A DNA stretch of 16,045 nucleotides from an uncultured Peptococcaceae bacterium. GTDB lineage: Bacteria; Bacillota; Desulfotomaculia; Desulfotomaculales; Desulfocucumaceae. Both the position numbers and the translations under genes were made by a program. The DNA lies in contig CATZDY010000060.1 of NCBI GenBank assembly GCA_958417755.1, positions 1-16,045 of the forward strand, read 5' to 3'. Below the pieces are notes generated by a model that worked only from the letters and a program-made list of their open reading frames with translations, was not told the DNA's origin and did no database searches. This document shows positions 1-6,461 of the stretch, one piece after another (position 1 is the first letter of the stretch; each line of letters opens with the position of its first letter).

Positions 1-1
1 T

Positions 2-571
2 ATGCAAGAAGATTTGGCGAATTTAGAATATTTGCCAGGGAATTTTTATAATCTTCATCCTGGTAGCCATGTCAAACAAGGGGTACCAACCGGTATCTGT
101 CTCATTGCTGAGCTGCTCAATACCATTTTACACGCAGAGCAAAATACCATTGTTCTTTTGGAAACCATGTCCGGGAAAGGAAGCGAAATTGGAAGTAAAT
201 TTGAAGAAATCAAAGCAATTCTCGATGAAATTGAACTTTCAGAAAAAATCGGGGTGTGTCTTGATGTATGCCATGTGTTTTCTGCTGGCTATGATATTGT
301 CAATCACTTAGATGATGTCATCAAAGAATTTGATCAAGTAATTGGTTTAAAAAAGCTGTATGCCATTCATTTAAACGACAGTATGAATCCTTTGGGCAGT
401 CATAAGGATCAGCATACTAGAATTGGCGAAGGCGCCATAGGATTAGATGCCCTCGCCAATTTAGTAAATCATCCTCAATTATATCATTTGCCTTTTATTC
501 TAGAAACACCGAACGATTTAGCTGGTCACGCAAAAGAAATCCAGCTGATCCGAGATTTATATCAACATTGA
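2..571 (+). CDS. nfo: Endonuclease IV (AP endonuclease), C-terminal part, 5' truncated by window edge
   Basis: Endonuclease IV cuts DNA 5' of abasic sites and removes 3' blocking groups in base-excision repair; it is a TIM barrel with three zinc ions. The visible 189 residues carry nearly all the known metal ligands in the right order: His19 in NLHPGSH, Glu54 in LLETMSGKGS, Asp88 and His91 in CLDVCHVFSAGYD, His123 in AIHLNDS, Asp136 and His138 in KDQH, and Glu168 in FILETP (numbered from the Met at position 2). Against E. coli Nfo (285 aa) the offset is about 90 residues, so the first third, with one further His ligand, lies left of the window and the Met at position 2 is internal. The gene converges on the minus-strand lipoprotein gene, with only 28 bases between the stops and no clear terminator hairpin there. 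Confidence 0.95.
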   Translation: MQEDLANLEYLPGNFYNLHPGSHVKQGVPTGICLIAELLNTILHAEQNTIVLLETMSGKGSEIGSKFEEIKAILDEIELSEKIGVCLDVCHVFSAGYDIVNHLDDVIKEFDQVIGLKKLYAIHLNDSMNPLGSHKDQHTRIGEGAIGLDALANLVNHPQLYHLPFILETPNDLAGHAKEIQLIRDLYQH

Positions 572-599
572 GTTTTAAGGAGACAAACGCTAGTTTCAT

Positions 600-1229
600 T
601 TAGCTATGCAAATTCACACTGACCATAGAATATGGAAACATGGCATCTTTGTCTTGATTTGCACGCATGACAATCTGCCCTGTATAGGTTATTTTTTCCT
701 CTTTAGGCAGACCTCTTTTTAATATGCCATCCAACACATAATCACCATTTTCCAATACTTTATAACGATTGATATCAAAAAGCGTAGAAATATCTCCAAT
801 ATCACTGACATAAAACATGAAGTTTTTATCTTGCTTTTGAATATCTCCACAACCTATATACTTTTTATTTTCCAAATCCGGAAGTTTGCCTTCAGCAAAG
901 CAAGCAGCATATAGCTTCTCCACATCAGCAGCAGGAACAACAATGGCTCCGTCTTGCTTTTGATATTGGCTGGAAAAACTATAGTTCACAGCCCAATACA
1001 ACACAGGCCACACAATATCACCACTGGGTTGGCCACTAATTTGCACCTTCTCAGTATCAGCAACAGTTTTTGCAACATAACCAACCACTTCAACCATTTT
1101 TTCTAATGTTTTTGTATCAGCTTTAGGATCATTGACATCAACATAATCCCCCCCATTGTTGGAACAAGCGGTGAATAGCAATGCCAATATGAATGTCATA
1201 CAAGAAACAATGAGTACCTTTGAACGCAT
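600..1229 (-). CDS. Predicted lipoprotein of unknown function (209 aa)
   Basis: Not recognised as a named family. The N-terminus is a lipoprotein signal peptide: MRSK, a hydrophobic stretch of about 17 residues, then LLFTAC with the acylated Cys at about residue 22, followed by a polar SNNGGD linker, so the product should sit on the outer face of the cytoplasmic membrane. The rest is soluble and mixed alpha/beta with no repeats and no catalytic motif I can name; three further cysteines (in AACF and IGCGD) are present. The open frame extends 11 codons upstream to 1262, but a perfect GAGGAGG lies 5-7 bases before the ATG at 1229, so that start is chosen. It is read as a single gene: the next minus-strand gene upstream, metQ, ends 386 bases away behind a terminator-like hairpin. 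Confidence 0.8.
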   Translation of the reverse strand: MRSKVLIVSCMTFILALLFTACSNNGGDYVDVNDPKADTKTLEKMVEVVGYVAKTVADTEKVQISGQPSGDIVWPVLYWAVNYSFSSQYQKQDGAIVVPAADVEKLYAACFAEGKLPDLENKKYIGCGDIQKQDKNFMFYVSDIGDISTLFDINRYKVLENGDYVLDGILKRGLPKEEKITYTGQIVMRANQDKDAMFPYSMVSVNLHS

Positions 1230-1615
1230 TCGTATACCTCCTCTTGCTATAAAATCAACCATTGCATCTGTTCAATATTTTATGAAGCTACCGCTCACCT
1301 CCATCAAATGACCTTATCAAAAGATCAATCATTTTTCCTTTCTCCAAATGTATCAATCCGTTGTATCAATCTATGTTCATGCTATAATGCTTTTCTAAAA
1401 ATATCAATCCATTTGCCTGGCATTTTAAAATATTTTTTCTTCTTCAATTGGTTTTTGTTACCAGCTACACATTCTATGCCTTTTGATAAAAATAATACCA
1501 TGATATATGGAAATCATGGTATTATTTAAAAATATATTAGGACAATTGTATTGCTTAAAAACTATAAAAATTCTTCATACTAAGTGACTTTCAAATCAAA
1601 GGACCTCGTTATTCC
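1230..1615. other. Intergenic region between metQ and the lipoprotein gene
   Basis: This 386-base AT-rich gap holds no convincing gene. It contains the lipoprotein ribosome binding site at its left end, four copies of ATCAATC between 1324 and 1409, and a 14-bp inverted repeat at 1491-1526 annotated separately. A plus-strand open frame of 73 codons (1308-1529) runs through it but lacks a ribosome binding site, overlaps the hairpin and encodes a low-complexity, Phe-rich product, so it is not called. No confident promoter for the lipoprotein gene could be picked out. Confidence 0.6.
1491..1526 (-). terminator. Hairpin ending the metNIQ transcript (probable terminator)
   Basis: A perfect inverted repeat with 14-bp arms, AATAATACCATGAT at 1491-1504 and its complement at 1513-1526, with an 8-base loop. 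It lies 90 bases past the metQ stop. On the minus strand the stem is followed by ATTTTTATC, giving a modest U-rich tail. The stem is AT-rich, so termination strength is uncertain. The core ACCATGAT/ATCATGGT is shared with the hairpin at 4447-4477. Confidence 0.6.
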
Positions 1616-2431
1616 CTAAAATGCTGGGATACAAGCACCTTGATAGGTTTCATCCAAAAATGTTTTCACCTCATTGGACTGTAATGCTTTTCCCAAAGCC
1701 AAAATGGCAGGATTGTCTTTGTCCTCAGGTTTTACCACCAATACATTGGCAAAGGGACTATCTTTTGCTTCACTAAAAATAGAATCTTTTACTGGATCAA
1801 GACCGCCTTCCAGGGCATAATTACTATTAATCACACAAATGTCCATATCCTCCAAACTCCGGGGCAGCATGGCTGCGTCCATAGGCACCACTGCCAGCTG
1901 TTTGGGGTTCTCAACAATATCCTCCACAGCAGCACGCACATCCACATTGTCTTTGAGCTTTATCAAATCAGCAGCTTCCAATACCATCAACGCCCTGCCT
2001 CTATTGGTATTATCATTGGGAATCCCAACCTTAGCGCCGTCCTTTAAATCAGCTAAGTTGGTAATTTTTTTCGAATAAATACCCATGGGCTCATTATGTA
2101 CTTTGACTGTCCAAACCAAATCCTGTTGATTTTCTGCATTATAATCTTCTAAATAAGGGATGTGCTGAAAAAAATTAGCATCAATTTGTCCATCCACCAA
2201 GGCTGGATTTAATAAAACATAATCTGTAAAAGTTTTAATTTCCATGGTATAGCCTTCTTCTTCCAATAAAGGCTGGGCCACCTTTAGAATATCAGCATGG
2301 GGATTTGCCGTACACCCCACAACAATTTTTGTTTTACTTGTAGCATCCATGTTAGAATTACTGTCTTCACAACCTGCCACGAAACCCGCTAACAACAATA
2401 CACTTAGCATTACCACCAATTTCTTTTTCAC
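1616..2431 (-). CDS. metQ: Methionine ABC transporter substrate-binding lipoprotein
   Basis: MetQ is the membrane-anchored receptor that captures methionine outside the cell and hands it to MetI/MetN. The 271-residue product begins with a lipoprotein signal (MKKK, hydrophobic core, FVAGC with the acylated Cys at residue 21) and continues as an NLPA/MetQ-type periplasmic-binding fold, with recognisable segments IVVGCTANPHADIL, LVDGQIDANFFQHIPYL and VHNEPMGIYSKK. Length is normal for the family. The start codon is GTG at 2431, supported by AAAGGAGG seven bases upstream; no ATG would fit as well. It is the last gene of metN-metI-metQ and begins only four bases after the metI stop, so it is cotranscribed and lies under control of the S-box riboswitch ahead of metN. 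The exact stereochemistry of the substrate (L- or D-methionine) cannot be read from sequence. Confidence 0.95.
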   Translation of the reverse strand: MKKKLVVMLSVLLLAGFVAGCEDSNSNMDATSKTKIVVGCTANPHADILKVAQPLLEEEGYTMEIKTFTDYVLLNPALVDGQIDANFFQHIPYLEDYNAENQQDLVWTVKVHNEPMGIYSKKITNLADLKDGAKVGIPNDNTNRGRALMVLEAADLIKLKDNVDVRAAVEDIVENPKQLAVVPMDAAMLPRSLEDMDICVINSNYALEGGLDPVKDSIFSEAKDSPFANVLVVKPEDKDNPAILALGKALQSNEVKTFLDETYQGACIPAF

Positions 2432-2435
2432 TATT

Positions 2436-3131
2436 TTACCTCCTTTTATTTAATATCTTCAATACTAGACGATCGCCTAGCATTTGAATTCCTTGCACCA
2501 ACACCACCAATACAATGACTGTAGTCCAAAGGATTTCTTGGTTATAACGTTGGAATCCATCATAATAAGCCAAAGTACCAAGACCTCCACCCCCCACAAT
2601 ACCAGCCATTGCTGAATACCCAATTAAAGTAATGGTAGTAATGGCTATGCCTAAAATAATGGATGGTTTGGCTTCAGGGATTAAAACATTGCGAATGATC
2701 TGCCAATTGTTTGCCCCCATGGATTGGGCAGCTTCAATGAGCCCTCTGTCGATTTCTTTTAAAGAAAGTTCCGCTTGCCGAGCCACAAAAGGAATGGCAG
2801 CAAGACTTAGGGGAACAATGGAGGCAATGGTTCCAATAAAACTACCCACAAGTATTTTGGTGATTGGAATCACTAAAATAAGAAATATAATAAAAGGAAT
2901 GGATCGGGCAATATTGACAATAGCGCCTAATGTTTTATTCAGCATAGAATTTTCTAAAATATGTCCTTTATCAGTACAAACCAAAACAATGGAAAGGGGT
3001 AAACCAATCAAATAAGCCACAAAAGTAGAAATAAGAACCATATATATGGTTTCCCAAGTGGCCCAGCCCACTTTGCCCATTGCTTGGGCGTCAATCCCCC
3101 AGCTGCCAAACAGCGCGGCAAACTCAGTCAT
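2436..3131 (-). CDS. metI: Methionine ABC transporter permease
   Basis: MetI is the integral membrane subunit that forms the methionine channel as a homodimer. The 231-residue protein shows about five hydrophobic segments (roughly 27-50, 68-92, 98-116, 156-180 and 200-216) and, between the last ones, the cytoplasmic EAA coupling loop at about residues 132-152 (IEAAQSMGANNWQIIRNVLIP), which docks on the ATPase. The YSAMAGIVGGGGLG segment at about 172-185 is typical of MetI. The ATG at 3131 overlaps the end of metN by eight bases (ATGACTGA), suggesting translational coupling, and metQ follows four bases after the stop. Family length is about 215-230 aa, so the gene is intact. Confidence 0.95.
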   Translation of the reverse strand: MTEFAALFGSWGIDAQAMGKVGWATWETIYMVLISTFVAYLIGLPLSIVLVCTDKGHILENSMLNKTLGAIVNIARSIPFIIFLILVIPITKILVGSFIGTIASIVPLSLAAIPFVARQAELSLKEIDRGLIEAAQSMGANNWQIIRNVLIPEAKPSIILGIAITTITLIGYSAMAGIVGGGGLGTLAYYDGFQRYNQEILWTTVIVLVVLVQGIQMLGDRLVLKILNKRR

Positions 3132-4146
3132 GGGCTAGCACCTCAACTTCCAAATGGTTTTCTTGTAAAAATAAAATACATTGCTGGATGTCATCATGGG
3201 GTCCTAATAGCTCCAGCGTTAAATTGCCAAAGGGCGTTTCTTTCACACTATCAATGTTACCGTACAAAATATTAGCCTCCACAGGAAATCGTTTTATCAT
3301 GGAAGAAATAATCGGTTTTCCAGAAGAATCCCCGATAAAAGATACCCGAATCAATTGGCTATCATTTTGGTTTCCATATTTATGCAATAAAGCCTTAGGT
3401 ACTTCTTTATTGACAATGGTATTGATAAAGCTCCTGGAAGTAGGGGTTTGGGGATTGGAAAGCAAAGATAAAACATTGCCTATCTCCACAATTTCACTTT
3501 GATCAATCACAGCAACCCGATCACATGCTTCTTTGATAACACCCATATCATGGGTGATCAACAAAATGGTTAACCCTAATTGTTTATTAATATCTTTTAA
3601 AAGAGCAAGAATAGAACGGGTGGTTTGGGGATCCAAGGCAGAAGTCGCTTCATCAGAAAGCAATAATTTAGGCTCATTGGCCAGGGCTCTGGCAATCCCC
3701 ACCCGCTGCTTTTGTCCACCACTGAGCTGCTGGGGATATACCCTTGCTTTTTCCTTTAGTCCTACCAATTCCAATAAATCTTCAGCTCGCTTTTGGGCTT
3801 GTCTCTTTTTGACTTTTGCAATTTCTAATGGAAACATGATATTATCAAGCACCGTGCGGGAAGAAAGTAAATTAAAGTGTTGAAAAATCATTCCTATTTT
3901 TTGACGGGCTAAGCGCAGCTCTTTTTGATTTAATTGACTAATATTTTGATTATCAACAATAATATCTCCCTGGGTAGGCCTTTCCAACATATTGACGCAA
4001 CGAATCAAGGTACTTTTTCCTGCCCCACTTAAGCCTATAATGCCAAATATTTCTCCTTTGTTTACATGTAAGTTGATATTTTTTAAGGCAATAATATCAC
4101 GATTTGGCATGTGATAGATTTTGCTGAGATTTTGTATATCAATCAA
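3124..4146 (-). CDS. metN: Methionine ABC transporter ATP-binding protein with C-terminal NIL domain
   Basis: MetN hydrolyses ATP to drive methionine import. The 340-residue protein has every ABC ATPase motif: Walker A GLSGAGKST at 38-46, Q-loop Gln89, signature LSGGQKQR at 141-148, Walker B LLLSDE with Glu166, D-loop SALD at 169-172 and switch His199. Residues from about 265 to 338 form the ACT-like NIL domain, which in MetN binds methionine and inhibits transport when the amino acid is abundant. The start is TTG at 4146: AGGGGG sits seven bases upstream and no nearby ATG has a binding site. It is the first gene after the S-box riboswitch and overlaps metI by eight bases. All key residues are present. 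Confidence 0.97.
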   Translation of the reverse strand: MIDIQNLSKIYHMPNRDIIALKNINLHVNKGEIFGIIGLSGAGKSTLIRCVNMLERPTQGDIIVDNQNISQLNQKELRLARQKIGMIFQHFNLLSSRTVLDNIMFPLEIAKVKKRQAQKRAEDLLELVGLKEKARVYPQQLSGGQKQRVGIARALANEPKLLLSDEATSALDPQTTRSILALLKDINKQLGLTILLITHDMGVIKEACDRVAVIDQSEIVEIGNVLSLLSNPQTPTSRSFINTIVNKEVPKALLHKYGNQNDSQLIRVSFIGDSSGKPIISSMIKRFPVEANILYGNIDSVKETPFGNLTLELLGPHDDIQQCILFLQENHLEVEVLAHD

Positions 4147-4159
4147 TGTATTTCCCCCT

Positions 4160-4196
4160 AAAACAATAGAAGCCTCTTATGCAAACACAAAGAGGC
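4160..4196 (-). terminator. Riboswitch-controlled terminator ahead of metN
   Basis: On the minus strand GCCTCTT (4196-4190) pairs with AAGAGGC (4178-4172) across an 11-base loop and is followed by TTCTATTGTTTT. It lies between the S-box aptamer and the metN ribosome binding site, the normal place for the terminator of a SAM-I riboswitch. The uridine tract is interrupted, so it may be moderate in strength. Antiterminator partners are not certain; CAGAGG and AAGAG in the 5' part of the aptamer could compete for the CCTCTT arm. Confidence 0.75.
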
Positions 4197-4206
4197 ATTG
4201 CGACTC

Positions 4207-4310
4207 CTTATCTCTCAAACACAAAGTTTGCAGGATTTAGCACCATCATGATAAAACTGTAACCGGTTGCTGGGCTTCATTGGGCCAGTCCCTCTGCCAC
4301 TCTTGATAAG
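4207..4310 (-). promoter_or_regulatory. SAM-I (S-box) riboswitch aptamer
   Basis: Read on the minus strand, this 104-base element contains the S-box landmarks in order: CTTATCAAGAG at the 5' end, GGCAGAGGGACTGGCCC, GATGAAGCCC-like AATGAAGCCC, CAGCAACC, then GGTGCTAAATCCTGC, and GAGAGATAAG closing helix P1 with CTTATC. S-box RNAs bind S-adenosylmethionine and, when it is plentiful, free a terminator and switch off downstream methionine genes. Here that means metNIQ transport is turned down when SAM is high. Helix P4 is formed by CAAAC and GTTTG around TTTGT. The 11-base sequence CAAACACAAAG (plus strand) in this helix is repeated in the terminator loop at 4182-4192. Confidence 0.95.
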
Positions 4311-4350
4311 AAAAAATATTCTATTCATTTCTATTCATTAAACATGTAAT

Positions 4351-4379
4351 ATTCTATCAAAATTAAAAACACTGGTCAA
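4351..4379 (-). promoter_or_regulatory. Sigma-A type promoter of the S-box-metNIQ transcript
   Basis: On the minus strand the -35 element TTGACC (4379-4374) and the -10 element TAGAAT (4356-4351) are separated by exactly 17 bases. Each matches the vegetative consensus at five of six positions. Transcription should start near 4344, about 35 bases before the S-box aptamer. A short direct repeat, CTATTCATT at 4321-4329 and 4331-4339 (plus strand), lies in the early leader. Confidence 0.8.
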
Positions 4380-4446
4380 GGAAAGAACCATATTCCATGC
4401 AAATCATTGCCTCTGATATAAGCAGAGGCAATATACAATAAAGATT

Positions 4447-4477
4447 ATAACCATGATTTACAACAAATCATGGTTAT
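4447..4477 (-). terminator. Hairpin after the DUF368 gene (probable terminator)
   Basis: A perfect inverted repeat with 13-bp arms, ATAACCATGATTT at 4447-4459 and its complement at 4465-4477, with a 5-base loop. It begins 34 bases past the stop of the DUF368 gene on the minus strand and is followed there by ATCTTTATTG, a weak U-rich tail. It also separates this gene from the metNIQ promoter at 4351-4379. Confidence 0.6.
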
Positions 4478-4510
4478 TTCAAACTCTGCCTTAAGTAATA
4501 AGCCCTGGAT

Positions 4511-5341
4511 TTACTTTTGCAATTTATCAGATGTAAATACAATTGATAGAGCAATTCCCCCAACAAAAGTTAGCAAAGAGATCAGACCTTCCAAGGAAAA
4601 AAGCATGAATCCAGCTCGATTGTATATGGAAATGGTAGACCCTAAAACCAATCCCAAAATAGCGAAATATGTCAATTGGCTATACTTTTGCAAACAAATA
4701 TCCACCAATTTTGCACCAAACAAAATGCCAATGAGTATCCCCAAACCCACAGGAATCAACATAATAATATGTAAGCTGCTAACAGCCACAATGACTGAAT
4801 CATAGATACCAAAAATAACCATTATCATGGAACCGCTAATACCTGGCAAAATTAAGCATATTGCCGCCAAACAACCAACACATAAAAATCTAAAAAAAGT
4901 ACCCGGATCCATTTCTGTGATAATGGTGCTTGCTCCTTCAGTCTGGGCACTTGGTATAAAGGCTAGACCTAACATAATCAAAAAAGTAATGGCAAAAGGC
5001 ACTACATATTTTATTTTAAAGCCACCAACAGTACCCCGTTTGCTTAACATGGGAACTAATCCAAGCACTACCCCTAAAAAGAAAAAATTCACTGGCATCG
5101 GATAATGGAGTAAAAGAAACTTAATCACATGACTAAAGGCCAAAATGCTTATCCCGCTGCCCAGAACAACCAACAAAAGAAATAATATATTTTGTTTGAA
5201 ATTTTCCTTCAAATGACTGACTGCATAAATAAGCTCATCATAAATATTCAACAAAACAGCAATGGTCCCACCGCTTATGCCAGGAATTACTTCTGCAATA
5301 CCAATGGCTATACCACTAGCTACATTGCGTACAATTCTCAT
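4511..5341 (-). CDS. DUF368 family membrane protein, putative undecaprenyl-phosphate translocase (PopT-like)
   Basis: The 276-residue product is strongly hydrophobic, with about eight membrane segments, and carries the two matching motifs that define DUF368: IPGISGGT at about 19-26 and LPGISGSM at about 165-172, each followed by a hydrophobic stretch ending in IYD. This internal duplication suggests an inverted-repeat transporter fold. Members of the family have been shown in other bacteria to return undecaprenyl phosphate, the wall-building lipid carrier, across the membrane; the same role here is inferred. The start is ATG at 5341, eight bases after AAAGGAG; the TTG two codons earlier would sit too close to it. 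It stands alone, flanked by hairpins or divergent genes, with a possible TATAAT at 5472-5477. Confidence 0.88.
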   Translation of the reverse strand: MRIVRNVASGIAIGIAEVIPGISGGTIAVLLNIYDELIYAVSHLKENFKQNILFLLLVVLGSGISILAFSHVIKFLLLHYPMPVNFFFLGVVLGLVPMLSKRGTVGGFKIKYVVPFAITFLIMLGLAFIPSAQTEGASTIITEMDPGTFFRFLCVGCLAAICLILPGISGSMIMVIFGIYDSVIVAVSSLHIIMLIPVGLGILIGILFGAKLVDICLQKYSQLTYFAILGLVLGSTISIYNRAGFMLFSLEGLISLLTFVGGIALSIVFTSDKLQK

Positions 5342-5471
5342 ACTCAAATCTCCTTTACCGTGACTTTTGCATGCATTCTTGCGACGTATCTTTTTCCATC
5401 CTTACAAACTCATTCACTTTGTTGTGGAACATTACATTTATCCGAAAAAGTATTTAAAAGTTTCTGAAAAC

Positions 5472-5477
5472 ATTATA
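5472..5477 (-). promoter_or_regulatory. Possible -10 element upstream of the DUF368 gene
   Basis: A perfect TATAAT on the minus strand, about 130 bases before the DUF368 ATG. The best -35 at 18 bases, GTGAAG, matches only three of six consensus positions, so this is tentative. Confidence 0.3.
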
Positions 5478-5528
5478 CAATAGAGATAGAAAATACTTCA
5501 CCTGAGCAATTTTATCCATGTAGGCTTC

Positions 5529-5534
5529 TATAAT
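5529..5534 (+). promoter_or_regulatory. Possible -10 element of the small acyl-CoA synthetase-domain gene
   Basis: A perfect TATAAT on the plus strand, 41 bases before the ATG at 5576. No good -35 is seen: AGCAAT at 18 bases is weak. It would give a leader of about 35 bases. It lies back to back with the minus-strand TATAAT at 5472-5477. Confidence 0.35.
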
Positions 5535-5575
5535 CCAATATAAAAGCTAAGTGACAGCATTTGGAGGATGATACA

Positions 5576-5929
5576 ATGGCCAAACCCACAAACTCAAACT
5601 TTGCATTTCCCAGTTTAGAAGAAACTTCTTTTCAGGGTCAATCATTAATAAAAAAGGTAGAAAATGCAATCTATCGTCATCCCGATGTTTCTGACATAGT
5701 GGCAGTTTTTATGCCTGATGAAATATCCGGAGAGACCAATCTTGCCGCCTTTATTGTACCCGCTAATGTTAACTTATCTGTGCAAGAAATCAAACTTTTT
5801 GTTGAATATTCAGGACTTCTTAGCCCAGAAGAATGCCCCCAGCGCTATCATATGGTTTCTGAGATACCAAAAACCCCCAGTGGTAAATGTCAAAAATATA
5901 AGCTCATTGAGCGCTTAACAGGCATTTGA
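5576..5929 (+). CDS. Free-standing C-terminal domain of an AMP-forming acyl-CoA synthetase (AMP-binding_C)
   Basis: The 117-residue product aligns by eye to the small mobile C-terminal domain of ANL-superfamily adenylating enzymes. Residues about 24-113 show the usual order: KKVENAIYRHPDVSDIVAVF, GETNLAAFIVP, then the final loop SEIPKTPSGKCQKYKL. Lys104 of that loop corresponds to the lysine that catalyses acyl-adenylate formation in full-length enzymes. The large N-terminal adenylation domain and the hinge are absent, and the preceding 200 bases do not encode them, so this is not a simple frameshift of a local full-length gene. GGAGG eight bases before the ATG at 5576 gives the start, and a strong terminator follows, so it looks like a maintained single gene. 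It may complete or regulate an adenylating enzyme made elsewhere; it could also be a remnant that still reads through. Confidence 0.8.
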   Translation: MAKPTNSNFAFPSLEETSFQGQSLIKKVENAIYRHPDVSDIVAVFMPDEISGETNLAAFIVPANVNLSVQEIKLFVEYSGLLSPEECPQRYHMVSEIPKTPSGKCQKYKLIERLTGI

Positions 5930-5963
5930 TTCTATTCTAAGCAAATAGATACATATCAGATGG

Positions 5964-6000
5964 CCCAATCGCAGTTTTATCCTTGCGATTGGGATTTTTT
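5964..6000 (+). terminator. Intrinsic terminator after the small acyl-CoA synthetase-domain gene
   Basis: CCCAATCGCA at 5964-5973 pairs perfectly with TGCGATTGGG at 5984-5993 across a 10-base loop, followed by A and a run of six or more T from 5995. It lies 34 bases after the stop codon. This is a textbook Rho-independent terminator. Confidence 0.9.
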
Positions 6001-6173
6001 CCTTCCTAACCTTGGTCCTCCTGAACCAATCTAGCACTGATACAGGCAATTTTATATTTTATGGTAAAATATTCCTTCTAATTTTATGCTCCCTCCTTAA
6101 TGCGACAGGGTTTTCCTACCAAACATGTTACAATACATAGAAAGTAATGCAATCAACAAAGGAGGCTCCCTTC

Positions 6174-6461
6174 ATGACTCCCTTCATTCAAGCATATCCC
6201 CCAAAACAGCTAACCCTTGTATTAAAGGAATTCCAAAGTTATTGTGAAGAAATATTAAAAACCGAGGCCAACACATCCCTTTTATTGTTGGAAGCCCATT
6301 TGTATGGTCAGTTAATTGCTTTATTGGATCAATACAATTTAAAAACCAATGGGATTACCATTCAGGTAAAGGTTGGCTATTATCAAAGTGATATATGGAT
6401 AAAGAGTTTTGGGGAAAGCATTGGTAAGCTGGCCTTTCCCATTGGACAGATTCGCTTTTAA
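6174..6461 (+). CDS. Small protein of unknown function (95 aa)
   Basis: Not recognised. The ATG at 6174 is preceded by AAAGGAGG seven bases upstream, which supports real translation; nine codons of open frame before it are discarded. The 95-residue product has no signal peptide or membrane segment. It looks helical in the first two thirds (LVLKEFQSYCEEILK, then a Leu-rich stretch around residues 43-58), followed by short beta-like segments (ITIQVKVGYY, DIWIKSF). It has one cysteine and no known catalytic motif. The TAA stop overlaps the stop of the converging glgP gene by three to four bases, with no room for a normal terminator between them. A TACAAT at 6129-6134 could be a -10 element but no clear -35 accompanies it. 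Confidence 0.7.
   Translation: MTPFIQAYPPKQLTLVLKEFQSYCEEILKTEANTSLLLLEAHLYGQLIALLDQYNLKTNGITIQVKVGYYQSDIWIKSFGESIGKLAFPIGQIRF

Noticed and set aside
572..599. Terminator between nfo and the lipoprotein gene
   Set aside because: AAACGCTAGTTT is only an imperfect palindrome with no T-run, so no terminator can be supported.
1308..1529. 73-codon plus-strand open frame in the metQ-lipoprotein gap
   Set aside because: No ribosome binding site, low-complexity Phe-rich product, and its 3' end is the terminator hairpin.
3080..3883. Open frames on the plus strand opposite metI and metN
   Set aside because: They are antisense to well-supported ABC transporter genes, lack binding sites and encode nothing recognisable.
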